Notes: generated by a model from the sequence alone, not told the origin. 64,000 nt of DNA from Bacteroidota bacterium (GCA_023416995.1 JAEZGI010000071.1:1-64000), one strand, 5' to 3'; counted from the stretch's first letter, positions 42,316 through 51,553 are shown. Numbers and translations are program-made.

Positions 42316-44304
42316 TCACGGTATCTCCAACCGGTTGTTTCTTCTTTCAAGATCGGCCATTCGCTGTGAAGGATCAATCTCTACAAGCTTCAGATCGCTA
42401 AGACGGCCGGAAATTTCCACCACGTAAGTGGGATGCGTCCATCTCCAGGCTTCGTGAACCGTACGCGGCACCGATGCATCTTCCACAGGTTTTTCGCCAA
42501 ACATCTGGTAAGTGGGTATATAAGCCAATTCTTTTTTTCCATCTTTATACTCAATATACAGATCTATGGGCATCGGCATTTTACCGATCATTTTAAGCCT
42601 GATTTTCGACTTACCGCCTTCTTCCCAAAGACTGTCAATACCATAATCGATGGCTTTGGTAGTGTTTACAAAATATTCTTTGTACCAATCCAGTTTCATT
42701 CCGCTTACATTTTCAGCAACACGAAGAAAATCGTTTGGATTGGGATGTTTGAATCGCCATAAACGATAGTATTCAAGAAGAATCTTATCACGTACATCAC
42801 CACCAACTATATAACCCAGCTGTCCAAGAAACACAGAGCCTTTTGAATAGGCAGCGGCACTGTAGGCCGAATTGGTATTGAAATGATCAGCATGTGTTGT
42901 GAGCGGCTCTTCCAACCCGCTTTTTGCAAGACCTATATATGATAAATAACTTCCACGATCGTATAACGGTAAAAGCTTTGCAGCAGAATCCAATTGTCTC
43001 AGGTACGCGGGATTGTTTGCAGCACGTTTCTTCAGTACGTTTTCGCGGTAATGGGCCTGGACACGGTTTGTTGCAAAATCAGTAAATCCTTCATCCATCC
43101 AGGCATATAATGACTCGTTTGTTCCAAGCATCATTTGGTACCAGCTATGCATCCATTCGTGAAACACGGTTCCAATGCCAGGTCCGGCAAGTAAGGTCGC
43201 CATCGGGTATTCCATACCGCCATCACCGCCGTGAATGAACGAATATTGTTTGTATGGATACTCACCAAAGTTTTTTTCTATAAAAGGCAGGACAACATCA
43301 GCAGCCTCAAGTACGTCCTGCCATTGTTTGTCGACTGACGCCAGGTATTGATTGAAATCATTGTTATGTTCGTTTTTGCGCGTAGCACTCAGACGATCAA
43401 ATTGTTCACGCAATAATTTTTCATCCCGGTTATAAAGCACGTGCAAGGTGGGACCGTTTGGTACACGTTTAACCAGGTGTTTGTAATCGGGATCCGCGGC
43501 CCACATAAAATCATGCACATTTGGTGCAAGAAAATGCCAGGTAAGTTTCTGGCCCGCCGGGCGCGTAACTTTGGTACCCGGGTTTTCATAACCATAGCCA
43601 ATCTGTGCTGCGTTTTGCAGGTAACCTGTTCCACCCAAAATAAATGACTTATCGATGGAGATTTTTACATCAAAATCGCCCCATACACCATAAAACTCTC
43701 TGGCTATGTAGGGAGTTGGGTGCCAGCCTTCATAATCGTATTCACAAAGCTTAGGGTACCATTGGCTCATAGAATATTTCACACCGTTTTCTGCATCGCG
43801 TCCGGCCCTGCGGATCTGCAAAGGCACCTGCGCTTCAAATTCCATATCAAAAACTACTTTGGACTTAGGCAGTATCGGCTTGCTTAGTGTCACTTCCAGG
43901 ATGGTTTCCAGCACCTTGTATGATTGGGGTGCACCATTCATTTTTAATGAAAGTATTTTCTGGTACCCAATCTCGTCTTCATTCAATTTTGAAATGCGGT
44001 CGCGTACCCTTGCGTCCCATTCCTGTCTGCCACGCGTAAGGGTTTTACCAAGCTGCTGGCTTCTCACATCCATCATGCTGCCTGGCTGAAAGGCGTTCCA
44101 GTAAAGATGATAATATACCTTTTTAAGTGTGTCGGGAGAGTTATTGGTGTATTCCAGTTGTTGTTTGCCGGAAAACCGGTTTGTCGATACATCAACATCC
44201 ACATTCATTACGTATTTTACCCGCTGTTGCCATCTGTCTGGCTGTGCCATAACAGCCATTGCCATCAATAGGAAAAAAGCCAGAGCGATACCATTTTTTT
44301 TCAT
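42316..44304 (-). CDS. M1-family zinc metallopeptidase, exported
   Basis: A 662-residue peptidase with a signal peptide (cleaved after MAQ near residue 21). Zinc ligands are His382 and His386 in HEWMH with catalytic Glu383, and Glu405 in DEGFTDF. The aminopeptidase exo-site corresponds to GGMEYPMA (about 362-369), where the usual GAMEN reads GMEY. An N-terminal beta domain covers about 25-250. It should cleave N-terminal residues from peptides in the periplasm. The variant exo-site is common in this Bacteroidota subgroup. It stands alone with its own terminator. Confidence 0.9.
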   Translation of the reverse strand: MKKNGIALAFFLLMAMAVMAQPDRWQQRVKYVMNVDVDVSTNRFSGKQQLEYTNNSPDTLKKVYYHLYWNAFQPGSMMDVRSQQLGKTLTRGRQEWDARVRDRISKLNEDEIGYQKILSLKMNGAPQSYKVLETILEVTLSKPILPKSKVVFDMEFEAQVPLQIRRAGRDAENGVKYSMSQWYPKLCEYDYEGWHPTPYIAREFYGVWGDFDVKISIDKSFILGGTGYLQNAAQIGYGYENPGTKVTRPAGQKLTWHFLAPNVHDFMWAADPDYKHLVKRVPNGPTLHVLYNRDEKLLREQFDRLSATRKNEHNNDFNQYLASVDKQWQDVLEAADVVLPFIEKNFGEYPYKQYSFIHGGDGGMEYPMATLLAGPGIGTVFHEWMHSWYQMMLGTNESLYAWMDEGFTDFATNRVQAHYRENVLKKRAANNPAYLRQLDSAAKLLPLYDRGSYLSYIGLAKSGLEEPLTTHADHFNTNSAYSAAAYSKGSVFLGQLGYIVGGDVRDKILLEYYRLWRFKHPNPNDFLRVAENVSGMKLDWYKEYFVNTTKAIDYGIDSLWEEGGKSKIRLKMIGKMPMPIDLYIEYKDGKKELAYIPTYQMFGEKPVEDASVPRTVHEAWRWTHPTYVVEISGRLSDLKLVEIDPSQRMADLERRNNRLEIP

Positions 44305-44375
44305 GCCTGTGTTCTAATTTTTTACTAATTCAGAATGCCGGAAGTTAGGATAATATCTTATTATTAAAAACCTGT

Positions 44376-44382
44376 AAGGAGG
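44376..44382 (+). promoter_or_regulatory. Shine-Dalgarno sequence of the TlpA-like gene
   Basis: AAGGAGG, a full Shine-Dalgarno core, six bases before the TTG at 44389 and 18 before the ATG at 44401. The spacing selects the TTG as the start. One of only two strong Shine-Dalgarno sequences I found at gene starts in this window. Confidence 0.6.
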
Positions 44383-44388
44383 TTAACT

Positions 44389-44931
44389 TTGAAGACGAAT
44401 ATGAGCTACTTTAAGTTGTTTCATCCGTTGGCAGTGGTAGTTTTTTTTATACTCGCTCCAGGCGGAACAACAAACGCACAACGTACCCTGAAACCCGCGC
44501 CGGGTTTCACCCTGCCCGATTCTGCCGGGAAAAAACATACATTGTCTGATTTCAGGGGCAAAGTGGTTTTTTTGGACCTCTGGGCGAGCTGGTGCGGACC
44601 CTGCCGGTTCGAAACCCCATATTTGAAACGAATAGCGGAACGTTATAAAAAACGGGACGATATGGTCTTTATCGGTGTGGCAGTTGCTGACCGCCCACCC
44701 GCCTGGAGAAAGGCGCTGCAGCAGGATCGCCCGGGTTGGCTGCAATTATTCGATCTGTACAATGATGTGTTGACCGACTATGAGGCCAAGTCTGTTCCAA
44801 GATATGTGTTGATTAATCGTGCAGGTGAAATAGTTGCGTTTAACGCTCCTTCCCCCAGCCAGGGCCGTAAATTGATCGCAATGCTCGATAAAGAATTGAG
44901 TCGAAAATATGCCGGAAACGATCCAGAATAA
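44389..44931 (+). CDS. TlpA-family thiol-disulfide oxidoreductase
   Basis: A 180-residue thioredoxin-fold protein with an N-terminal hydrophobic segment (about 13-30) that is either an anchor or a signal ending at TNA-Q. The active site is Cys69-Gly-Pro-Cys72 in LWASWCGPCRFE, and the cis-proline loop is SVPRYVLI. It should reduce or exchange disulfides in the periplasm. The start is TTG at 44389, chosen for its Shine-Dalgarno spacing; the ATG four codons later is the alternative. Its last 23 bases overlap the start of xseA in another frame, an unusual pairing of an envelope redox protein with a nuclease. Confidence 0.9.
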   Translation: MKTNMSYFKLFHPLAVVVFFILAPGGTTNAQRTLKPAPGFTLPDSAGKKHTLSDFRGKVVFLDLWASWCGPCRFETPYLKRIAERYKKRDDMVFIGVAVADRPPAWRKALQQDRPGWLQLFDLYNDVLTDYEAKSVPRYVLINRAGEIVAFNAPSPSQGRKLIAMLDKELSRKYAGNDPE

Positions 44932-46306
44932 AAAGGTTTTTTCATTGCTTGAAGTGATGCGAAGCGTTCAGAAAACTTTACTTGAACGTTATACAAGTCC
45001 TTTTTGGATCAGGGCAGAAATGAACAAACTTAACTTCTACCCACAATCCGGACACTGCTTTCCCGAGTTGGTTGAAAAACAGGAAGGGCGCGTGATCGCA
45101 GAAATGCGGGCCGTGTTGTGGCGGGATGATTATGCAAGAATAAATGCAAGATTTCACGAGTTGCTGGGTGAACCGCTTCGCGATGGAATTACCATCCTGT
45201 TTGAAGCGCGCATGCAGTTCGACCCGGTACGCGGACTGGGTCTCCGGGTAACTGATATCGACCCCGGCTTTTCGCTCGGCGAATTAGAAAAAGAAAGACT
45301 GGCAACCATTAACCGGCTTCGCAGCGAAGGGGTTTTTAGCAATAATCAGCACTTACAGCTTCCGATGTTGCCCAAACGAGTGGCTATAATTTCTGCAGAC
45401 AGCAGCAAGGGATACTCTGATTTCATGAAAGTGATCACCGGAAACGAATGGCAATACGGCTTTTTCCATATGCTGTTCCCTGCTTTTCTGCAGGGAGAAA
45501 AGGCTGTAGGATCTATCATCTACCAATTGAACCGGATCAGGAAAGTGCTGCATCATTTCGACGTAGTAGCTATTATCAGGGGCGGAGGAGGTGACGTTGG
45601 TCTTACCTGCTATAACACTTACGAATTAGCTAAAACCATTGCTACCTACCCTATCCCTGTGCTTACGGGCATCGGCCATTCCACCAATGAAACCGTATCA
45701 GAAATGGTAGCTTTCAAAAACGCCATTACACCTACTGAACTGGCCGATTTTCTCATTCAACAATTCCATAATTTTTCAGTGCCGCTGCATGAAGCAGAAA
45801 GCAGGGTTTCAAGCGGTGCGCAAAGACTATTACGGGAAAACCGAACCGAATTGTTTAACCAGGCAAGATATCTTCGCTCCGTTACAAAAAACCTGTTACT
45901 TGGAAATAAAAATGCAATCAGTTTTGCTGCGCGCTCTTTAGTACAGGATACCCGGAAAACCTTTATCACTTCTGCTAACGAAGTGTCTGCCTTATCAAGG
46001 CAAATCACAAGGGCCACCGCCAATACCCTTAACAGCGAACAGCGAACGGTAACTGAACTGGCAGGGCGTATCAGGACTGGAACACAGCGTCTTTTTCAAC
46101 AGGAATCAAACAATCTGAAAAATCTTGAAAGAATGGTAGATGTAATGAGCCCGATGCATACTTTAAAACGCGGTTTTAGTATTACTACGATCAATGGCAA
46201 AGTGGTGAGTAATATTGACGCTGTGCAGAAGGGCGATGAAATAAAAACGACATTGGCTGACGGCAGCTTAACTTCAACCATTACTTTTAAAGAATCAAAT
46301 AGCTGA
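44909..46306 (+). CDS. xseA: Exodeoxyribonuclease VII large subunit
   Basis: Catalytic subunit of exonuclease VII, which degrades single-stranded DNA. The 465 residues have the N-terminal OB-fold (about 10-110, SPFWIRAEMNKLNFYPQSGHCF), the catalytic core with VAIISADSSKGYSDFMKVI, IIRGGGGDVGLTCYN and TGIGHSTNETVSEMVAF, then a long coiled-coil region (about 270-420) and a C-terminal LKRGFSITTING segment. It begins inside the TlpA gene and the small-subunit gene follows after one base. Confidence 0.96.
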   Translation: MPETIQNKKVFSLLEVMRSVQKTLLERYTSPFWIRAEMNKLNFYPQSGHCFPELVEKQEGRVIAEMRAVLWRDDYARINARFHELLGEPLRDGITILFEARMQFDPVRGLGLRVTDIDPGFSLGELEKERLATINRLRSEGVFSNNQHLQLPMLPKRVAIISADSSKGYSDFMKVITGNEWQYGFFHMLFPAFLQGEKAVGSIIYQLNRIRKVLHHFDVVAIIRGGGGDVGLTCYNTYELAKTIATYPIPVLTGIGHSTNETVSEMVAFKNAITPTELADFLIQQFHNFSVPLHEAESRVSSGAQRLLRENRTELFNQARYLRSVTKNLLLGNKNAISFAARSLVQDTRKTFITSANEVSALSRQITRATANTLNSEQRTVTELAGRIRTGTQRLFQQESNNLKNLERMVDVMSPMHTLKRGFSITTINGKVVSNIDAVQKGDEIKTTLADGSLTSTITFKESNS

Positions 46307-46307
46307 T

Positions 46308-46523
46308 ATGACTGAACAACCGGATTATACAAGCGCCTTTGTTGAATTGCAGGCAATAGTTTCGGAGATTGAAGAAGGCGAAATATCGATCGATCTGCTT
46401 TCCGAAAAAGTTAAACGCGCGGCATTATTGATCAGTATCTGTAAACAGAAACTTGCCGATACTGAAGGCGATGTTAACCAGATTTTGAAGGAACTGGAAT
46501 CTGCGGAGAATAATGAAAAATGA
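46308..46523 (+). CDS. xseB: Exodeoxyribonuclease VII small subunit
   Basis: A 71-residue all-helical partner of XseA. The family core YTSAFVELQAIVSEIEEGEISIDLL aligns with the usual two-helix hairpin, followed by KVKRAALLISICKQKL. It starts one base after the xseA stop codon, ensuring matched synthesis. Confidence 0.93.
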   Translation: MTEQPDYTSAFVELQAIVSEIEEGEISIDLLSEKVKRAALLISICKQKLADTEGDVNQILKELESAENNEK

Positions 46524-46543
46524 ACTGAAGCAAAATATAAATC

Positions 46544-47065
46544 ATGTCCCTTAAAAACATCCTCGTTGTGCCGGGCAGCCTGAGAGCGAATTCATCAACA
46601 CATCATATAATCAGATTCCTGGTTAACAATTCGCCCGCAAATATCAATTTATCTGTTTTTGATGGCACCGGTTCGTTACCGCATTTCAATGATGAGGATA
46701 CACCGCCAGAATCAGTTAAAGCATGGCGCAACCAGGTCAGATATGCATCTGCGATACTGTTTGTAACACCCGAGTATGCGTTCGGGGTGCCCGGTACGTT
46801 AAAAAACGCATTGGATTGGCTGGTAGGTTCCGGTGATATTTCTGGTAAACCGACCGGATTGATCACTGCAGCAACCGGTGGTGAACATGCCCACAACTCG
46901 CTGCGCAGCACCCTAAAGGCATTGAATGCATTTACTGCGGAGAACAGGTTGCTGCTTATACCCTTTATTCGTTCAAAAATGGATAATGATGGCAATGTCA
47001 CCGACCAGGCATCGATCGATTCACTCAAGCAAATACTTGGTGCACTCGCGGATGCAATTAATTAA
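46544..47065 (+). CDS. NADPH-dependent FMN reductase-like flavoprotein
   Basis: A 173-residue flavodoxin-like reductase of the NAD(P)H-dependent FMN reductase family. It has the phosphate loop VPGSLRANSSTHHI (about 9-22), the FMN-binding TPEYAFGVPGTLKNALDWL (about 75-93) and TAATGGEHAHNSLR. It reduces flavins or quinones in the cytoplasm; the physiological acceptor is unknown. It follows xseB by 20 bases and its stop overlaps the convergent PepSY-like gene by four bases. Confidence 0.9.
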   Translation: MSLKNILVVPGSLRANSSTHHIIRFLVNNSPANINLSVFDGTGSLPHFNDEDTPPESVKAWRNQVRYASAILFVTPEYAFGVPGTLKNALDWLVGSGDISGKPTGLITAATGGEHAHNSLRSTLKALNAFTAENRLLLIPFIRSKMDNDGNVTDQASIDSLKQILGALADAIN

Positions 47066-47514
47066 AGTGTGATCTTGTCTTTCAGTAAGCGACCCCTGGA
47101 GTTATACAGCAGATTCTTTTTCTGAAGATCGGTTTTACCTACGTGAAGCCGGTATTGTACAATATCCCTTGGCAAACTGATCTGGTGAACTTTTTCAATA
47201 GACCAGTCTGCATATTTGCTTTTATCAAATCCTTCCTGCACCGCTTCCGGTATATCTTCAGTGGTTATTTCATGTTCAGTATTTAACCATTCGCCTTTGC
47301 TATTATAACGCGCTTCGTAGGTGACGCCGTCGTTTACAAAGATGGCTGAAAACACAGATAGTTTGTCGCGCCATTCTACACTTGTTGCATCCGGATATTT
47401 CTCTTTGAAAGCTTCTGTTACTGTGGATGGAATTTTGCGGATCTGTGCATTTGATGTTACACTGATCATAGAAAAGCAGATCAGTAATAGCGCTACGGGG
47501 AATAACTTTTTCAT
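47062..47514 (-). CDS. PepSY-like secreted protein
   Basis: A 150-residue protein with a signal peptide (MKKLFPVALLLICFSMISV, cleaved near SNA-Q) and two PepSY-like repeats: VTEAFKEKYPDATSVEWR with YEARYNSKGEWL, and VQEGFDKSKYADWSIEKV with KNLLYNSRGRLL. Such proteins are periplasmic and abundant in Bacteroidota; the function is unknown, possibly inhibitor- or chaperone-like by analogy with BLIP-fold proteins. A perfect six-base hairpin lies in its leader near 47550. Confidence 0.8.
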   Translation of the reverse strand: MKKLFPVALLLICFSMISVTSNAQIRKIPSTVTEAFKEKYPDATSVEWRDKLSVFSAIFVNDGVTYEARYNSKGEWLNTEHEITTEDIPEAVQEGFDKSKYADWSIEKVHQISLPRDIVQYRLHVGKTDLQKKNLLYNSRGRLLKDKITL

Positions 47515-47620
47515 AAATAAATTCTTAGGGTGATGTTTTTATATCGTTGCTTGATAGCAACTGCCAAACATGTTTATGATGCAAATATCAAACCCATGGC
47601 GCTAAATGAAATCATAAATC

Positions 47621-48286
47621 TTATTCCAGTCCCGCAAGCACGATGACTATTTCACCTTTAACTCCTTTTTCAGCAAAATGATCATGCACTTCCTTTAATG
47701 TACCACGCACATTTTCTTCATATATCTTCGACAGTTCGCGGCTTACGCTACACTGCCGTTCAGGACCGAAATACGTAATAAAATCACCAAGGGTTTTTAC
47801 AAGCCGCATAGGTGATTCATAAAATATCATTGTCCGTTCTTCAAGTGCAAGTTTTTGAAAAAGAGTATGACGGCCTTTTTTCAAAGGGAGGAAACCCTCA
47901 AATGTAAAACGGGTGGCAGGCAGTCCGCTATTAACAAGCGCCGGTACAAAAGCAGTTGCACCTGGCAAACATTCAACACGCACGCCTTCTTTTACACAGG
48001 CGCGCACCAGTAAGAAACCCGGATCAGAAATAGCCGGTGTACCAGCATCAGATAACAATGCCATTTTGCGTCCCGCAGCCATCTGGTTTACGAGATGCTG
48101 TACCACCTGGTGTTCATTATGCTGATGGTAGGCAGTAAGTTGTTTTGTGATACCATAGTGATTCAGCAGACGCGATGAGGTGCGCGTATCTTCCGCAAGA
48201 ATCAGGTCCACCTCTTTCAGCATTTCCAATGCACGGAGTGTGATATCCTGCAGGTTACCTATCGGGGTGGGAATAACATATAACAT
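47621..48286 (-). CDS. rsmI: 16S rRNA (cytidine-1402-2'-O)-methyltransferase
   Basis: A 221-residue tetrapyrrole-methylase-fold enzyme that methylates the 2'-O of C1402 in the ribosomal decoding centre. The motifs VIPTPIGNLQDITLRALE, LAEDTRTSSRLLNHYGI, LLSDAGTPAISDPGFLLVRA and FEGFLPLKKGRH are all present. It is somewhat shorter than the E. coli protein (no C-terminal extension), as in other Bacteroidota. It lies 36 bases after purS on the same strand. Confidence 0.95.
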   Translation of the reverse strand: MLYVIPTPIGNLQDITLRALEMLKEVDLILAEDTRTSSRLLNHYGITKQLTAYHQHNEHQVVQHLVNQMAAGRKMALLSDAGTPAISDPGFLLVRACVKEGVRVECLPGATAFVPALVNSGLPATRFTFEGFLPLKKGRHTLFQKLALEERTMIFYESPMRLVKTLGDFITYFGPERQCSVSRELSKIYEENVRGTLKEVHDHFAEKGVKGEIVIVLAGLE

Positions 48287-48321
48287 AAAGAAGTTTGGAC
48301 GCTGCCGTCACCTGGAGTTGA

Positions 48322-48567
48322 TCAGTTAACTGATACTTCAAAGTATTCCATCACCGGGTTAGCCAGGAGTTTACGGGATGCTTCTTCTGCTATTGATTTT
48401 GCAGCTTCAGGGCTTTCCGCATCCACCTGGAGGGTGATGTTTTTACCGATACGCACGTCCGCAACCTTGTTTAATCCCAGATTGGCCAGACCGCCCATAA
48501 CGGCTTTACCCTGGGGATCCAACAACTCTTTTAAAGGCATAACGGTAACCTGGACTGTATATAACAT
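48322..48567 (-). CDS. purS: Phosphoribosylformylglycinamidine synthase subunit PurS
   Basis: An 81-residue small subunit of the three-part FGAM synthase (PurL, PurQ and PurS), which catalyses an ATP- and glutamine-dependent step of purine synthesis. The family pattern VTVMPLKELLDPQGKAVMGGLANLG and the VADVRIGKNITLQV strand are clear. purL and purQ are not in this window. It lies 47 bases after pssA. Confidence 0.92.
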   Translation of the reverse strand: MLYTVQVTVMPLKELLDPQGKAVMGGLANLGLNKVADVRIGKNITLQVDAESPEAAKSIAEEASRKLLANPVMEYFEVSVN

Positions 48568-48614
48568 GACAAATTTTTTTGAAACGAATAAGGAGTTATC
48601 AGCTCACACTGCTC

Positions 48615-49379
48615 TTAAAATCTTTTTTCCCTAAAGGCCAAAGATACTATGATGTACAGAATAAATACAACAGGAACTGCGAGCCAACCTAAAAATATTG
48701 CCGCAATAATGGCCAGCACCAGTAAGATGATTTTTGACAGGTTATTTTTTACGGATAGATCTTTAAACTTGAATGCAAGTAAGGGCATGCGGCTCACCAT
48801 TAAACCGCTCAGCACCAGGATCACGGCATATAAGAACCATTTGTTTGTAAACACCGTATTCAGATCATAGTTTGTACTTCCATATAAAATCAAAGGAAAT
48901 GAAGCGACCACCAGACCGGCAGCAGGTGCCGGAACACCTTTGAACCCATATTGCTGGCTATTGTCAAGATTGAAACGGGCGAGGCGATAAGCAGTTGCGC
49001 AGGGAAAGATAAACGCCGGCACAAGCGCGATCAGACTTGTATCAAGGCCAGACTCTTCACCAATGTATGCAATCCTCAACAGCTGGTATAATATCATTCC
49101 CGGTGCAACACCAAAACTTACGAGATCGGCCAGGGAGTCAAGCTGTTTTCCCATTGCAGAACTGGCATTGAATAAACGTGCCACAAAACCATCCAGGAAA
49201 TCGACTACAGCAGCAATACCAATAAAAGCTGCTCCCCACCATATTTTTTCAGGAAACTGCGCAACCCAGGTACCGTTGTCCTGCATGATCAGTGACTCAC
49301 CGGTTTGAAGGATAAATACAATAGCGATGCACCCAAAAAAAAGATTGAACAGTGTGAATATATTTGGTATCTGCCTCAT
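48615..49379 (-). CDS. pssA: CDP-diacylglycerol--serine O-phosphatidyltransferase
   Basis: Inner-membrane enzyme making phosphatidylserine, the precursor of phosphatidylethanolamine. The CDP-alcohol phosphotransferase motif D-G-x2-A-R-x8-G-x3-D-x3-D is exact: Asp63, Gly64, Ala67, Arg68, Gly77, Asp81 and Asp85. The 254 residues form about eight helices. The N-terminal IPNIFTLFNLFFGCIAI is typical of class II PssA. It lies 57 bases after pepP on the same strand. Confidence 0.95.
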   Translation of the reverse strand: MRQIPNIFTLFNLFFGCIAIVFILQTGESLIMQDNGTWVAQFPEKIWWGAAFIGIAAVVDFLDGFVARLFNASSAMGKQLDSLADLVSFGVAPGMILYQLLRIAYIGEESGLDTSLIALVPAFIFPCATAYRLARFNLDNSQQYGFKGVPAPAAGLVVASFPLILYGSTNYDLNTVFTNKWFLYAVILVLSGLMVSRMPLLAFKFKDLSVKNNLSKIILLVLAIIAAIFLGWLAVPVVFILYIIVSLAFREKRF

Positions 49380-49436
49380 AGATATTGAAATAGTAGGTTT
49401 CGGGAACTGGGTTTAAAAACTGTCAGGATAACCAAG

Positions 49437-50720
49437 TTAGCTTTTTTTCATCAGTGATTCTATGTCTTCCACTGTTATCGGGATGTTTTTCATTAGATCG
49501 CGGTTACCCGTTGCTGTTATCCAAACATTGTTTTCGATCCGGATGCCCATCTGTTCTTCTTCGATATAAATTCCGGGCTCTACTGTGAGTAACATGCCTT
49601 CAGTTAAAGGAGCGGTGCGTGTTCCAAGATCGTGTACATCAAGCCCAAGATGATGTGAGATGCCATGATACAGGTATTTGCGGTAAGCACCTTCGTCGTT
49701 TTTAATATCGCTTTCTGTCAGTAAACCGATTTTTACAAAAGTTTTAGAAGCCTCAGCACCAACCTGTGCGGTGTAATCGTTGAGTGATATCCCAGGTTTA
49801 AGCAATGATTTGGCAAAATTATGAAGGTGAAGACAAGCATTATAAACTTCCTTCTGGCGCTGGGTAAAACGTCCGTTCACCGGAATTGTCCGGGTTAGGT
49901 CTGCATTATACCCGCCATATTCCGCTCCAAAGTCCATCAGCAGCAGTTCTCCATCTTTACATTCCTGGTTGTTGGTAACATAATGCAGGGTGCGGGCACG
50001 ATCACCGGATGCAATGATGCTTGAATATGCTGGCCCGGAAGATCTTCTCGAAAGAAAAGAATGATAGATATTGGCTTCTATCTCATACTCCATTACTCCC
50101 GGCCGTACAAACCGGAGTATATTTTCAAAGGTTTGATGTGTGATGTCAATCGCCTGTTGAATTACTTCGATCTCAAGGGTTGACTTTACACCTCTTAATT
50201 CTTTCATGATTCTCGCACTGCGGCGGTATTGATGCAAGGGATATTGCTGCATTAGTTCCTGTGCATACCGATAATCGCGTGTCTGGACCTTGGTTGCCTT
50301 GCGATCATTTTCATTCGTGTTCAGATAGATGGTATCTGCAAGATGAATCCAGGTTTGTAAAGGTGCTGGTAATGCGTCGAGCCACATCACTGATTTGATT
50401 CCGGAAATGTCGCGCCCTTCTGCCGCACGTAAACGTTTACCGTCCCATTTCTCTTTCATTTCTTCGGGACGAACCAGTACCAACACCTCGCGGTATGCCT
50501 GGTCCGGATTATCAGGAAACAAGATCAGCATTGTATCTTCCTGGGTTATCCCGGTGAGCCAGTAGAGATCGGAATTTTGTTTGAATTTATGGAGCGCATC
50601 GCCATTTGAAGGAAATTCGTCATTGCTGTTGAAGATTGCAATGGCATTAGGTTCCATTTTCTCTATGAATCGCTTCCTGTTCTGTATGAATATCTCCGGG
50701 TTCAAAGGCAAATGTCTCAT
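49437..50720 (-). CDS. pepP: Xaa-Pro aminopeptidase (M24B)
   Basis: A 427-residue metallopeptidase that removes N-terminal residues before proline. An N-terminal creatinase-type domain (about 1-170, with SDLYWLTGI) precedes the pita-bread fold. The metal ligands appear in LLMDFGAEYGGYNADLTRT (two Asp), SHHLGLDVHDLG (His), LTVEPGIYI (Glu) and IRIENNVWI (Glu). It is cytoplasmic. There is no signal peptide. A candidate small RNA gene lies upstream on the opposite strand. Confidence 0.94.
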   Translation of the reverse strand: MRHLPLNPEIFIQNRKRFIEKMEPNAIAIFNSNDEFPSNGDALHKFKQNSDLYWLTGITQEDTMLILFPDNPDQAYREVLVLVRPEEMKEKWDGKRLRAAEGRDISGIKSVMWLDALPAPLQTWIHLADTIYLNTNENDRKATKVQTRDYRYAQELMQQYPLHQYRRSARIMKELRGVKSTLEIEVIQQAIDITHQTFENILRFVRPGVMEYEIEANIYHSFLSRRSSGPAYSSIIASGDRARTLHYVTNNQECKDGELLLMDFGAEYGGYNADLTRTIPVNGRFTQRQKEVYNACLHLHNFAKSLLKPGISLNDYTAQVGAEASKTFVKIGLLTESDIKNDEGAYRKYLYHGISHHLGLDVHDLGTRTAPLTEGMLLTVEPGIYIEEEQMGIRIENNVWITATGNRDLMKNIPITVEDIESLMKKS

Positions 50721-50886
50721 CCTGGCTGTTTTTGAGGCTGCAATTTATCCAAAATATCACCGATAGCTCTTTCCGCCCGGCAATAAGTAAAAATATAAAT
50801 GCCAGTTATCATAGTATTGTCATTTATTTTATAGATATTAGATCCCGGTTTTAATATTTTACGGCCTCAACGATTTTCTGCCATAG

Positions 50887-50920
50887 AAGCTCCATCAATT
50901 GTTTGATGGAGCTTTTTTTA
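50887..50920 (+). terminator. Strong orphan intrinsic terminator
   Basis: A perfect 12-base stem (AAGCTCCATCAA with TTGATGGAGCTT), a four-base loop and a seven-base T-run, pointing rightward. The only upstream gene within 10 kb on either side of the gap, pepP, is divergent from it, so no annotated plus-strand gene ends here. It probably terminates an unannotated plus-strand transcript that begins in the 50720-50880 region. Confidence 0.7.
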
Positions 50921-51010
50921 ATGCTGCCCCGTCCAGCCGACCAAAAAGATTTCAATTTTGTGAAATCATTTGAAATTGATTAACAAATTTTGCCGTTTAT
51001 AAAAGCATAC

Positions 51011-51553
51011 ATGATACTTAGCTTCCTGATCCCGTTACTATTTTTCATAAGCCCGGAAATTGACCAACGCGACCTTATTGAATGGAGCCCTAACCGCAAG
51101 CTCAACTGGTCAGACTTTAAAGGCAAGGTGCCTGTAAATGCTGCAAATGCCGCGCTGACCAACACTGCTATCAACGTAGAATTTGGTTTTAGTAACAAAG
51201 GCATGATCTTCTCAATCCGCTGCCGGTTTGATAAAAACAAATCATGGGTCCGGATAAAAAATGATCTTGTACTTTCTCACGAACAGGGCCATTTTGATAT
51301 TGCAGAATTGCATGCGCGCAAACTCAACAAAGCGCTGAAAGAATACAAGTATAACAGCAAAACGGTCAACGACGACGTAAACCGCATTTACGAAGGAATC
51401 ATGCAGGACCATCATGCCTTTCAAAGTCTGTATGATCAGCAGACAGACTTCTCACGAAAGGTAGACAAACAAACAGAATGGATCGGTAAGATCGCGACAG
51501 AGCTCGACAGGCTGGACGAATACAAATCTTACACAAACGCTGAAATGCGTTGA
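51011..51553 (+). CDS. DUF922-family putative secreted zinc protease
   Basis: A 180-residue protein. The ATG at 51011 is preferred over the TTG at 50990 because it begins a clean signal peptide (MILSFLIPLLFFISPE). The body matches DUF922: WSPNRKLNWSDFKGKVP near the N-terminus, then LSHEQGHFDIAELHARKL with an HExxH-type metal site (H-E-Q-G-H, about residue 91-95 of this frame), and a C-terminal QTEWIGKIATELDR helix. It is probably a periplasmic or secreted metalloprotease; no substrate is known. Confidence 0.82.
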   Translation: MILSFLIPLLFFISPEIDQRDLIEWSPNRKLNWSDFKGKVPVNAANAALTNTAINVEFGFSNKGMIFSIRCRFDKNKSWVRIKNDLVLSHEQGHFDIAELHARKLNKALKEYKYNSKTVNDDVNRIYEGIMQDHHAFQSLYDQQTDFSRKVDKQTEWIGKIATELDRLDEYKSYTNAEMR

